This document shows, one piece after another, positions 28,355 through 36,836 of a stretch of DNA of 64,000 bases. Made by a program: the position numbers and the translations under genes. This DNA comes from Gordonia hirsuta DSM 44140 = NBRC 16056 (GTDB lineage Bacteria; Actinomycetota; Actinomycetes; Mycobacteriales; Mycobacteriaceae): assembly GCF_000333015.1 (NCBI RefSeq), contig NZ_BANT01000028.1, positions 1 through 64,000 of the forward strand. The letters are read 5' to 3'. Below the pieces are notes generated by a model. It worked only from the letters and a program-made list of their open reading frames with translations. It searched no databases and had not been told where the DNA came from. The first letter of the stretch is position 1. Each line of letters begins with the position of its first letter.

Positions 28355-29190
28355 GCGCTCCGATCGGTCTGCGCCATCGCCGTGGCACGACGATGCTCAA
28401 GTGGCATCGGGCCCGCCGCCGCGCGAGCGATACACCGTTCACCGCCAGCCGCATCGTCGAGGGGCTGCGCGCCGGCGCCTCCGTGGAAGTGGATCTGCTG
28501 ATCCACCGCGACCGCGGCTTCGTCGTCCTGCACGACCGCAACCTGGCGCCCGGCACCACCGGACGCGGCCAAGTGCATCGGGCCTCGGCGCACAAGCTGC
28601 GCGCCCTGCGACTGCGTTCCGCCGACGGTCGCGCCGGAAACGACCCCGTCCTGCTGCTCGACGACCTCGCCGGGCTGCTCGACAGCATGGAACTGCCGCC
28701 CACCGCCTCGCTGCAACTGGATTTCAAAGAGGATGCGCGCGCTCTCGACGGTCGCTGCATCGCCTCCTTCGCCGCCGCGGTGGCACCCTTCGCCTCGCAT
28801 GCGATCCTCTCGTGCGGGGACGCCGAGGCGGTGCGCGTGCTCACCGACGCGGTCCCCGGACTGGCCGTCGGCTACGACCCGTGCCATCGCGGTGCCGCCG
28901 ACGCCCTGCTGGCCTCCCGCGACTTCGCCGGCTTCGTCGAAGCCGCGTGCACGGCGTCCCCGCGTGCGAGCATGATCTACCTGGAGATCCGGCTGATCCT
29001 GGCCGCCGACGACGACGGCGTCGACCTGATCGGCGCCTTCCACGACAGCGGACGCCGCGTCGACGCCTACACTTTCGCCGGTCCGGCGAACCCGGGGTGG
29101 CGGCCGGTGATCGATCGGCTGCTGGAACTGGGGGTCGACCAGATCACCGTCGACGATCCCGACGGGGTGGCGGCCCTCTACGGCGGCTGA
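28351..29190 (+). CDS. Glycerophosphodiester phosphodiesterase-like protein
   Basis: The 279-aa protein looks like a TIM-barrel GDPD, with EVDLLIHRDRGFVVLHDRNL (a metal-ligand strand and the catalytic His), LQLDFKED and a final DQITVDDPDGV. The usual HRG start motif of GDPDs is not obvious, so it may be a divergent member with another substrate. GTG 28351 overlaps the stop of the GCS2 gene (GTGA), so the two are co-translated. Confidence 0.7.
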   Translation: MSAPIGLRHRRGTTMLKWHRARRRASDTPFTASRIVEGLRAGASVEVDLLIHRDRGFVVLHDRNLAPGTTGRGQVHRASAHKLRALRLRSADGRAGNDPVLLLDDLAGLLDSMELPPTASLQLDFKEDARALDGRCIASFAAAVAPFASHAILSCGDAEAVRVLTDAVPGLAVGYDPCHRGAADALLASRDFAGFVEAACTASPRASMIYLEIRLILAADDDGVDLIGAFHDSGRRVDAYTFAGPANPGWRPVIDRLLELGVDQITVDDPDGVAALYGG

Positions 29191-29238
29191 CCCCCGAATC
29201 GGCCGCCGGCTACAGCGGATCGGCCGGCGTGGTCGCGG

Positions 29239-29709
29239 TCAGACTTCCAGTGCCAGGAACGGCGCGAACGGCAGGTTGCGGACCACGAACCACGCCAGGG
29301 TGGCCACCAGCAGCAGCATCGGCGCATACCGGAGTTCGTGCCAGCCGCGGAGCGGTCGACCGCGCCACAAACCCGCCGTGTAGGTCACCAATGACGCCGC
29401 GGCCAGCACGACGAACAGGACGCCCAGTGCGTTGAAGTGCAGTGCCGCACCGAGGTCTCCGTGCAACAGGCTGTAGAGCATCCGCGACATCCCACAGCCG
29501 GGGCAGTTGACGTGCAGCAGAGCGTTGGTGGGACAGGGCGGAATGATGCCGCCGGGAGTGGTGGGGTCGGCGAACCAGATGATCGCGGCGCCGGCGCCCA
29601 CGACGGCGAGCGCCGCCGCGGGACCGACGATCCGGTGCCGGGCCGCGGCGACAGCGACTGCACCGGCCCGTTCGACCGGCCCCGCGGAGATCCCCATGCC
29701 CTGCGCCAC
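29239..29709 (-). CDS. DUF2752 membrane protein
   Basis: 156-aa protein with three to four membrane segments and the DUF2752 signature NCPGCGMSR, two cysteines followed by Gly-Met-Ser-Arg, between the first and second helices. Role unknown. The CxxC could bind metal or be redox active. GTG 29709 starts 9 nt after the CD225 stop, so the two form an operon. Confidence 0.82.
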   Translation of the reverse strand: MAQGMGISAGPVERAGAVAVAAARHRIVGPAAALAVVGAGAAIIWFADPTTPGGIIPPCPTNALLHVNCPGCGMSRMLYSLLHGDLGAALHFNALGVLFVVLAAASLVTYTAGLWRGRPLRGWHELRYAPMLLLVATLAWFVVRNLPFAPFLALEV

Positions 29710-29718
29710 GCGCCGCTC

Positions 29719-30228
29719 TTAGCTGCTGAAGTTGTAGGTGTCGGTGTATACGTGCAGGTTGCCGGTCGCCGCAAGGATGATGAAGCTGACAACGGCCAGC
29801 GCTACGGCCACACCGAGCACGATCCACGCGATCTTCGAGTACTTGGCCGCGTCCGCCGCCGAGGTCTGCGCACCGATCTGATCGCCCATCGCCCACATCT
29901 TGTTGACCTGGCTCGCCTTGACGATCGCGACGATGCCGACGATGCCCGCGATGAACGGCAGGCAACTGCCGCAGCCCAGGATGAAACTGGCCACGGTGAC
30001 AAGGATCGACGAGGTCATGCTGTTGGCCGGTGGCGCAGCCAGCGGCGCACCCCCGTATTGCGGGGCCCCGTATTGGGGCGCACCGCCGTAGGGCTGCTGC
30101 CCGTACTGCGGGGCACCCCCGTACTGCGGCTGCTGCCCGTACGGCGCACCGGGGATCTGGGGGTCCGGGATCCCTCCGTCGGGGATCTGCGGGTCCCGGT
30201 CTTGGGGGTCCTCGTTCGGTCCTGTCAT
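29719..30228 (-). CDS. CD225/dispanin-type membrane protein with Pro/Gly/Tyr-rich tail
   Basis: 169 aa. A 70-residue tail of QYGGAP-like repeats is followed by a CD225-like pair of membrane segments (ASFILGCGSCLPFIAGIVGIVAIV, ends cited only in part) with the connecting KASQVNKMWAMGD helix, as in interferon-induced transmembrane relatives. Bacterial members are of unknown role. AGGAGTCACACC before ATG 30228 is a good ribosome site. It leads the operon with the DUF2752 gene. Confidence 0.78.
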   Translation of the reverse strand: MTGPNEDPQDRDPQIPDGGIPDPQIPGAPYGQQPQYGGAPQYGQQPYGGAPQYGAPQYGGAPLAAPPANSMTSSILVTVASFILGCGSCLPFIAGIVGIVAIVKASQVNKMWAMGDQIGAQTSAADAAKYSKIAWIVLGVAVALAVVSFIILAATGNLHVYTDTYNFSS

Positions 30229-30279
30229 GGTGTGACTCCTCTCACGCCGGGTACGGTACCGAAAGCGTAGCCGAGGACC

Positions 30280-32574
30280 TCAGCCGAACAGGCGCGGCAG
30301 CGTGCCCTCGTGAACCTCGCGCAGCTCGTCCAGGGTCACCGTGAACTGGTCCTGAACCTCGACGCTGTCGCTGCCCTGATCGACCACGCCGATCCGGGTC
30401 CACGGCAGACCGCGGGCATCGAGCATCGCGACCAGTCGAGACTCTTCGGTGCGCGGCACCGACACCAGGACGCGGCCGGTCGACTCCGAGAACAGCGTCA
30501 CGAAAGGATCGGCGTCCTCGGGCAGTACCACCCGGCAGCCGGTCTCCCCGGCCAGTGCGGACTCGGCGACGGCCTGGATCAGGCCGCCCTCGGACAGGTC
30601 GTGCGCCGAGGTGATCAGTCCGTCGCGGGAGCCGGCCACCAGGACCTCGCCCAGCAGACGCTCGCGCTCCAGGTCCACCTGCGGGGGCACACCGCCGAGG
30701 TGGTCGTGCATCACCTGCGCCCAGATGGACCCGTCGAACTCGTCATGGGTCTCCCCCAGCAGAATCAGCAGGTCACCGGGGTCTGCACCGTAACCGAAAC
30801 CGGTCGGTAGACGGCGATCGACGTCGTCGATCACACCGAGTACGGCGACCACCGGCGTGGGCAGGATCGGCGTGGATCCGGTCTGGTTGTAGAAGCTGAC
30901 GTTGCCGCCGGTCACCGGGATCCCCAGCTGCGCGCAGCCGTCGGCCAGACCGCGCACGGCCTGGCTGAACTGCCACATCACCGCCGGGTCCTCCGGCGAA
31001 CCGAAGTTGAGGCAGTTGCTCACCGCACGCGGCGCCGCCCCGGTGGCCGAGACGTTGCGGTAGGCCTCCGCCAGCGCCAGCTGGGCGCCGCGGTACGGGT
31101 CGAGATAGGTGTAGCGGCCCGAGGCATCGGTCGAGATCGCGATGCCGCGGCCGGTCTCCTCGTCGATCCGGATCATGCCCGAGTCGGCGTTCTCGGCCAG
31201 CACGGTGTTACCACGCACATAGCGGTCGTACTGCTCGGTGATGAACTTGCGGCTGCACAGCGCAGGGCTGGCGAGCATCGTCAGGAAGGTCTCCCGGAGT
31301 TCGTCGCCGGTCTGCGGACGCGTCAGCTCCGCGGTGGTCGAGGCCACCAGCTCGTCCTGCCACTCGGGGCGGGCCAACGGGCGGTTGTACACCGGGCCCT
31401 CGTCGGCGACGGTCTTCGGCGGCACGTCGACCACGGTCTCGCCGTGCCAGTCGACCACCAGGTTCTCCCCGTCGGTCACCTCTCCGATCACGGTGGCCAG
31501 CACATCCCACTTGCGGCAGACCGCCATGAAGGCGTCCACGTCTTCGGGCTTGACCACCGCGCACATACGTTCCTGCGATTCGCTGGAGAGCACCTCGGCC
31601 GGGGTCATGCCCTCGGCGCGCATCGGCACCTTCTCCAACTCGATGTACATGCCGCCGTCACCGGCCGCGGCCAGCTCAGAGGTCGCACATGACAGACCGG
31701 CACCGCCGAGGTCCTGGATGCCGACCACCAGCTCGTCGCGGTACAGGTCCAGACAGCATTCGATGAGGACCTTCTCGGCGAACGGATCGCCCACCTGCAC
31801 GCTCGGCAGCTTCTTGCGGTTGGGACCGGACTCGCCGTCGCCCTCGTCGAAGGTCTCCGAGGCCAGCACGGACACGCCGCCGATGCCGTCCAGTCCGGTG
31901 CGCGCCCCGAACAGAATGATCTTGTTGCCCTTGCCCGAAGCGAACGCCAGGTGCAGGTCCTCCTTGCGCAGCACACCCGCGCACAGTGCGTTCACCAGCG
32001 GATTGCCCCCGTAGCTGGCGTCGAAGACGGTCTCGCCGCCGATGTTGGGCAGGCCCAGGGAGTTGCCGTAGCCACCGATACCGCGGACCACTCCATCCAC
32101 CACACGCCGGGTGTCGGGGGCGTCGACCGCGCCGAAGCGCAGCTGGTCCATCACCGCGATCGGCCGGGCGCCCATCGCCATGATGTCGCGGACGATGCCG
32201 CCCACACCGGTGGCCGCGCCCTGATACGGCTCGACGTAGCTGGGGCTGTTGTGCGATTCGACCTTGAAGGTCACCGCCCAGCCGTCGCCCACATCCACCA
32301 CGCCGGCGTTCTCGCCGATACCGGCGAGCATGCCCTTCTTCATCTCCTCGGTGGTGGTCTCACCGAAGTAGCGAAGGTGCACCTTCGAGGACTTGTAGCT
32401 GCAGTGTTCGGACCACATCACCGAGTACATCGCCAGTTCGGCCTCGGTGGGACGACGGCCGAGGATCTCACGGATCCGTGCGTACTCGTCGTCCTTCAGA
32501 CCGAGTTCGGCGTAGGGCTGCGGAACATCGGGAGTATCGGCGGCGTGGGAAACGGTATCTACCTGGGCGCTCAC
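30280..32574 (-). CDS. purL: Phosphoribosylformylglycinamidine synthase II PurL
   Basis: PurL converts FGAR to FGAM with ATP and ammonia delivered by PurQ. The 764-aa length and motifs ([12 protein letters not shown] at about residue 55, [31 protein letters not shown] and [11 protein letters not shown]) are those of the small, PurQS-dependent type. GTG 32574 was chosen because it sits 7 nt after a TAGACT box. purQ and purS are not in the window. Confidence 0.96.
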   Translation of the reverse strand: MSAQVDTVSHAADTPDVPQPYAELGLKDDEYARIREILGRRPTEAELAMYSVMWSEHCSYKSSKVHLRYFGETTTEEMKKGMLAGIGENAGVVDVGDGWAVTFKVESHNSPSYVEPYQGAATGVGGIVRDIMAMGARPIAVMDQLRFGAVDAPDTRRVVDGVVRGIGGYGNSLGLPNIGGETVFDASYGGNPLVNALCAGVLRKEDLHLAFASGKGNKIILFGARTGLDGIGGVSVLASETFDEGDGESGPNRKKLPSVQVGDPFAEKVLIECCLDLYRDELVVGIQDLGGAGLSCATSELAAAGDGGMYIELEKVPMRAEGMTPAEVLSSESQERMCAVVKPEDVDAFMAVCRKWDVLATVIGEVTDGENLVVDWHGETVVDVPPKTVADEGPVYNRPLARPEWQDELVASTTAELTRPQTGDELRETFLTMLASPALCSRKFITEQYDRYVRGNTVLAENADSGMIRIDEETGRGIAISTDASGRYTYLDPYRGAQLALAEAYRNVSATGAAPRAVSNCLNFGSPEDPAVMWQFSQAVRGLADGCAQLGIPVTGGNVSFYNQTGSTPILPTPVVAVLGVIDDVDRRLPTGFGYGADPGDLLILLGETHDEFDGSIWAQVMHDHLGGVPPQVDLERERLLGEVLVAGSRDGLITSAHDLSEGGLIQAVAESALAGETGCRVVLPEDADPFVTLFSESTGRVLVSVPRTEESRLVAMLDARGLPWTRIGVVDQGSDSVEVQDQFTVTLDELREVHEGTLPRLFG

Positions 32575-32581
32575 ACCCAAC

Positions 32582-32587
32582 AGTCTA
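32582..32587 (-). promoter_or_regulatory. -10 box of leaderless purL
   Basis: On the minus strand TAGACT precedes GTG 32574 by 7 nt. Confidence 0.55.
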
Positions 32588-32673
32588 TGTCAGAGAAATG
32601 TGTGCGGATCCGGTGGTCGACCGCGGTCCCGGCGACTAACGTCTTCCCCACAGCTCTGGGGTTCGGGGGGACC

Positions 32674-34386
32674 ATGACTGCAACTGATCTGCGGCGCATC
32701 GCACGCGACTACTTCGATGCCGGGATCGCCCGGCTGGGTACGCCGGAGGCGTTACTCGCCTTCACTCGAGCCAGCGAAGCCGACCCACAGATGGGCGACG
32801 CCTGGCTGGGTCGGCTGGCCGCCGGTGACAACAGCGGCGAGACGCTGTTCGGCCTCTACTCGGCCCGCACCTCCATCGGCGTGCAGCAGCGCCGCCTCGG
32901 GCTACCCACCGGTCTGCTGTGCGGCCGCGCCCCGACCGGCATGTTCGTGGACTATCCGGTCGCCGATGCCACGCAAGCAACCCTGGCCTATGCCGCCTCC
33001 CTGATGTCCGGAGACGACGTCGACGGCGCCCGACGAGTGCTCGCCGAACTGACCGGCGTCGATCAGCCGATCGTCGAATTCTGCTGGGCGGCACTGCATC
33101 TGCGGGCCCGCGACTGGCCGGAGGTCCTGGCCGCCCTGACCCGGGTCGATCACTGGGACGACGAGTACCTGGCGGCGGCCGGCACGCTACTGGCCGGCAC
33201 CGCCTGCGTCCATCTGGGCCTGTTCGACGAGGGCATCCGCCGCCTGGAACAGACCCGCCGCGGTCCGCTCACCAACGCCCACGCACAAGCCGTCTTCACC
33301 ATCGGGATGGCCCTGCGGGAGAACGACGACGAAGCCGCCGCTCGCACCTGCTTCCAGGAGGCCTTCGCCCTCGACCCGGGGCACGGCGAAGCAGCCCGGG
33401 CGCTGTCCGATCCGGCCTACCGGCTGGTGCTCTCGGGCCCCGGCAGCATCGTCGAACCGCACTGCCCCGCCGACCCGGCCGATCCCGCTCCCGACGCCCT
33501 CGACTCGCTGGAGCAGGAACTGGCCGAGCAGGTCGGCCTCGTCGAGGTCAAGGCCCAGGTGCAGCGTCTGCGGTCCACGGCGACGCTGGCCAAGCTGCGC
33601 GCCGAGCGGGGTCTGCGCACCGGTGAACGCAGCCTGCATCTGGCTTTCGCTGGTCCGCCCGGCACCGGAAAGACCACGATCGCCAGGATCGTCGCCAAGC
33701 TCTACCACGGGCTGGGCCTGCTCGGCACCGACCGCGTGGTGGAGGTTTCCCGCCGCGATCTGGTCGGCGAATACCTGGGCAGCACCGCACCCAAGACGGC
33801 GCAGGTCATCGACTCGGCGATGGACGGCGTGCTCTTCATCGACGAGGCCTACACCCTGATCCAGGAGGGCTTGACCGGCGGCGACGCCTTCGGACGCGAA
33901 GCACTGGACACCCTGCTGGCCCGGATGGAGTCCGACCGCGACCGGCTGGTGGTGATCATCGCCGGCTACGACGCCGAGATCGACCGGCTCCTGGCCGCGA
34001 ACGAGGGTCTGGCCTCGCGGTTCGCCCGCCGCATCCGTTTCCCGTCGTACCTGCCCGCTGAGCTGACCCGGATCGCCGAGATCATCGCCCAGCGCCGCGA
34101 CGCACGCCTGTCTGTTGCCGCTGCCCAGACCCTGCACCAGGCCTTCAGCGCGCTGTACGACGACGTCGTCGCCACCCCGACCGGCCCGCGTCGCGGTACC
34201 GATGTGGCCGGCAACGGCCGCTTCGTGCGCAATCTGATCGAGGCCGCAGAGGAGGAACGCGAGCTTCGGCTGGCCGGCGGCGACCTCCTCGACGAGGTCA
34301 CCGACGCCGATCTGATGACCATCAGCGATCAGGATCTGCGCAACGCCCTGCGCACCGTGAACCGGCCGCACAGCGAGCTCCACTGA
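32674..34386 (+). CDS. eccA: Orphan EccA-type AAA+ ATPase of type VII secretion
   Basis: EccA proteins are cytosolic chaperone-like ATPases of ESX secretion systems that engage PE/PPE or WXG substrates. The 570-aa product has a TPR-rich N-terminal domain to about residue 275 and a CbxX/CfqX-type AAA+ domain with Walker A GPPGTGKTT at about 327, Walker B VLFIDEAYTL with Asp near 390 and the sensor region IIAGYDAEID. ATG 32674 has GGGGGGACC upstream. No other ESX gene (eccB, eccC, esx, mycP) lies nearby, so it stands alone between purL and an unrelated exported protein. Confidence 0.88.
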   Translation: MTATDLRRIARDYFDAGIARLGTPEALLAFTRASEADPQMGDAWLGRLAAGDNSGETLFGLYSARTSIGVQQRRLGLPTGLLCGRAPTGMFVDYPVADATQATLAYAASLMSGDDVDGARRVLAELTGVDQPIVEFCWAALHLRARDWPEVLAALTRVDHWDDEYLAAAGTLLAGTACVHLGLFDEGIRRLEQTRRGPLTNAHAQAVFTIGMALRENDDEAAARTCFQEAFALDPGHGEAARALSDPAYRLVLSGPGSIVEPHCPADPADPAPDALDSLEQELAEQVGLVEVKAQVQRLRSTATLAKLRAERGLRTGERSLHLAFAGPPGTGKTTIARIVAKLYHGLGLLGTDRVVEVSRRDLVGEYLGSTAPKTAQVIDSAMDGVLFIDEAYTLIQEGLTGGDAFGREALDTLLARMESDRDRLVVIIAGYDAEIDRLLAANEGLASRFARRIRFPSYLPAELTRIAEIIAQRRDARLSVAAAQTLHQAFSALYDDVVATPTGPRRGTDVAGNGRFVRNLIEAAEEERELRLAGGDLLDEVTDADLMTISDQDLRNALRTVNRPHSELH

Positions 34387-34395
34387 CTCGGGCCG

Positions 34396-34854
34396 CTAGA
34401 TCGAGACCGCCCGGATGTGCAGCAGGAGTCCCTTCTCGACTGCGTCGTCGTAGCTGATGGACAACATGCGCGAGCTCGACCGGGCTGTGTAGACCTGTTC
34501 GGAACGCTCCAGATTCGGCCGACGCACGATCTGCTGTGCCGGGCCGTCGCCCACCCGGTGCCAGCTGCGGGCGAGTTCCTCGCTGGCCCCCGAGTGCTCC
34601 AGCAGTCGCTCGCGGCTCTCGAGCGAGCGGGTGCGGACCGTCAGCTGTCCGGACGAATCACGAAAACCCGGGTGCCACTCACACGAGACCACTTCCTCCT
34701 CGCCGGACAACGTCAGTCCCGACTCCTTCGCGAACGGCAACGCGGAATCACAGGGATCGTTGCCGAACACCTGCTGGGCGACGTTCACGGCCACGGTTCC
34801 CGGGACGATGACGCCCGCGATCCCGGCCAGGGTCAACAGCAGCCGTGAGCGCAC
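34396..34854 (-). CDS. Small exported or membrane-anchored protein of unknown function
   Basis: 152 aa with an N-terminal hydrophobic segment (LLLTLAGIAGVIVPGTVAV, residues about 5-23) after RSR, so it is likely anchored or secreted. The outside part has two cysteines (NDPCDSAL and VVSCEWHPG) that could pair, and an Arg/Ser-rich middle. No family recognised. GTG 34854 was chosen because a CATACT box ends 6 nt upstream. ATG 34893 is the alternative. It converges on eccA with a 9-nt gap. Confidence 0.65.
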   Translation of the reverse strand: MRSRLLLTLAGIAGVIVPGTVAVNVAQQVFGNDPCDSALPFAKESGLTLSGEEEVVSCEWHPGFRDSSGQLTVRTRSLESRERLLEHSGASEELARSWHRVGDGPAQQIVRRPNLERSEQVYTARSSSRMLSISYDDAVEKGLLLHIRAVSI

Positions 34855-34860
34855 CCGTCG

Positions 34861-34866
34861 AGTATG
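34861..34866 (-). promoter_or_regulatory. -10-like box of the small exported protein
   Basis: On the minus strand CATACT ends 6 nt before GTG 34854. The first base departs from TANNNT. Confidence 0.35.
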
Positions 34867-35082
34867 CCTCGAGTGAAGAGACGGGCACCGCATAAAACCG
34901 GCTCCCGACCGGTCCGACTGCCACCGGCCATCGCCGCCGACGCTGTTTGTCGGAGGGTCGCGATACAGTGAGGGCACAACTTGAAAACACGCGTTGAGCA
35001 GCCACGATCGACTCTTCCGGAGGGCCGACCGGCCGGGCACCTGACAGTACACAGGATTGTTACACGTCTCTGGGGGATAGAG

Positions 35083-36546
35083 ATGAATGCTCTGGAATTG
35101 ACCGCATTCGCCGACCGGCTGGCCGACGATCTGACCATCGATCCGGCTGCGGTCGGGCCCGAAGCACCACCGGATGCGGCCGGTCTCGCCGACTTTCTGG
35201 ACCGTGCTCGCCCGGTCGACGACGACCGCACCGTTCTGGCGATCGTTGCGGCGGCGATCGCTCTGAAGAACACCGTCGACCATCTGCTGGCCCGCGCTGC
35301 CGCCACGATGGAACGCACGAGCCTCCCGCAGCGCAAACGCCTGCGCACCGTCGGCGCGGTGCTGACCGGATTGGGGATGGCCCCGTCCGCGGCGTATCGC
35401 ACCGCACGCCTGGGCGCCGCACTGACCTCCACCGCCGCGGTGAGCCGGGGCATGCGCGACGGCGCCGTCAGCGCCGAGATGGGCGACGCCGTGATCCGCG
35501 GCCTGGCACACATCGACCAGCGCACCATTGTGACCGAGCAGTTGCGTGACCAGGTCATCTCGTCACTGATGGTGCAGACCACTCCGGCAAAGGTCGATCA
35601 GAAGGCCCGGGCCTGGGCCCACCGGCTGGCACCGGACGACCCTTCCGACACTGCGGTGCCCCCGGCGGAGGACCTGGCCCTCAACGAGATGACCGTCCAT
35701 CAAGGTCAGGACGGCCGCATCGAGGCCCGCCTCGACCTGGATGTGCTGTCCGGCGAGGAACTCAATGCCGCCCTGGACCCGCTGTGCCGGCCGATCCCCG
35801 AACCCGACGGCAGCCCCGACACCCGGTCCGCCGGGCAGCGCCGCGCGGACGCCTTCACCCAGATCGTGCGCACCTACCTGTCACATTCGGAACGCCCGCT
35901 CTCCGGCGGCGTCCTGCCCCATGCCACCCTGCTCGTCCCGGCTCGCCTGACCTCGCCCGGCCCCGCCGCCGATGCCTCGACTGCCACCGGCAGCTCCGGT
36001 CCCCCGGGAGGACAGACCACCGCTTCGGCCCCGACTCCGGCCGGGGCGGTGGTGCAGATCCCGCTGGCCGATGTCGACCAGGAGGTCACCCGGGTAGCGG
36101 AGTTCGGGTTCACCGGGCCGACGAGCGTCGCGATGGCCGAACTGCTCATGTGTGAAGCATCGGTCGCTGTGGCCCTGCTCGACGACGACGGTCTACCGCT
36201 GAACGTCGGACGCGAGCACCGGCTGTTCACCCCGGGCCAGCGCAAGGCCCTGGCCATCCGCGATCGCGGCTGCGCCTTCCCCGGCTGCGGCCTACCCCCA
36301 TCGTGGTGCGACGCCCACCACATGAAGCACTGGGCGCACGGCGGCGCCACCGACCTGGTGAACGGCGTCCTGCTGTGCCGGCGCCACCACGGCTTCATTC
36401 ACACCCTGGGCTGGGAGGTCTTCGCCGGCCCCGACCAGTACCCCTGGTTCCTGCCACCGCCGGACCCGGCACACCCCGACCGGTACCGAGAGCCGATCTG
36501 CGCCAATGCCCGACGAACCCTGACCAACCTGCCCACAGCAGCGTGA
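35083..36546 (+). CDS. DUF222/HNH (13E12-repeat family) nuclease-like protein
   Basis: 487-aa protein with an N-terminal DUF222 helical domain (about residues 10-330) and a C-terminal HNH nuclease domain with CAFPGCGLPPSWCDAHHMKHW and the second zinc pair in LCRRHHGFIH. These genes are multi-copy in Mycobacteriales and are suspected mobile or homing elements, but the role is unproven. The start ATG 35083 has TGGGGGATAGAG upstream. A 25-residue Ser/Pro/Thr/Gly-rich linker splits DUF222. No terminal repeats or target duplication were recognised. Confidence 0.9.
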   Translation: MNALELTAFADRLADDLTIDPAAVGPEAPPDAAGLADFLDRARPVDDDRTVLAIVAAAIALKNTVDHLLARAAATMERTSLPQRKRLRTVGAVLTGLGMAPSAAYRTARLGAALTSTAAVSRGMRDGAVSAEMGDAVIRGLAHIDQRTIVTEQLRDQVISSLMVQTTPAKVDQKARAWAHRLAPDDPSDTAVPPAEDLALNEMTVHQGQDGRIEARLDLDVLSGEELNAALDPLCRPIPEPDGSPDTRSAGQRRADAFTQIVRTYLSHSERPLSGGVLPHATLLVPARLTSPGPAADASTATGSSGPPGGQTTASAPTPAGAVVQIPLADVDQEVTRVAEFGFTGPTSVAMAELLMCEASVAVALLDDDGLPLNVGREHRLFTPGQRKALAIRDRGCAFPGCGLPPSWCDAHHMKHWAHGGATDLVNGVLLCRRHHGFIHTLGWEVFAGPDQYPWFLPPPDPAHPDRYREPICANARRTLTNLPTAA

Positions 36547-36617
36547 GCACGCGCCGATAGCACTCCTGACCCAGTAGCACTCCTGATCCGACAGCACCTT
36601 CCCCTGACACCTGACTT

Positions 36618-36661
36618 CCCGCCGTTACGGCGGGTGAATCCAGTGCCGGAACGGTTCCGGC
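36618..36661. terminator. Two adjacent hairpins between DUF222/HNH and cysNC
   Basis: CCCGCCG-TTA-CGGCGGG (36618-36634) is followed by GCCGGAAC-G-GTTCCGGC (36645-36661) in a 290-nt non-coding gap between convergent genes. A third small hairpin GGACGTC/GACGTCC is at 36761-36779. The gap also holds two copies of TAGCACTCCTGA (36558-36569, 36575-36586). Nothing coding is seen. Confidence 0.6.
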
Positions 36662-36836
36662 GCGATGCGTTGTTTGAGAATTCCATACAGATTCGCGGCC
36701 GACGGAGAGAAGGGTGGCCGCGCCCCGCACGCCCGGCAGACCGGCACGCGTGACGGTGAAGGACGTCCCTGCGACGTCCGGCGCGGCCCCCTGACCTTCT
36801 CAGCCAACCACGACATCGAGAGCAGCTCCCTGCCGG

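Noticed and set aside
31951-32673. Upstream extension of the eccA frame by 241 codons
   Set aside because: It runs antisense through purL and is His/Gln/Arg-rich. The ATG at 32674 with a strong ribosome site is the real start.
35083-36546. DUF222/HNH gene as a restriction or toxin system
   Set aside because: No partner methylase or antitoxin is adjacent and the domain pair is the generic 13E12 type.
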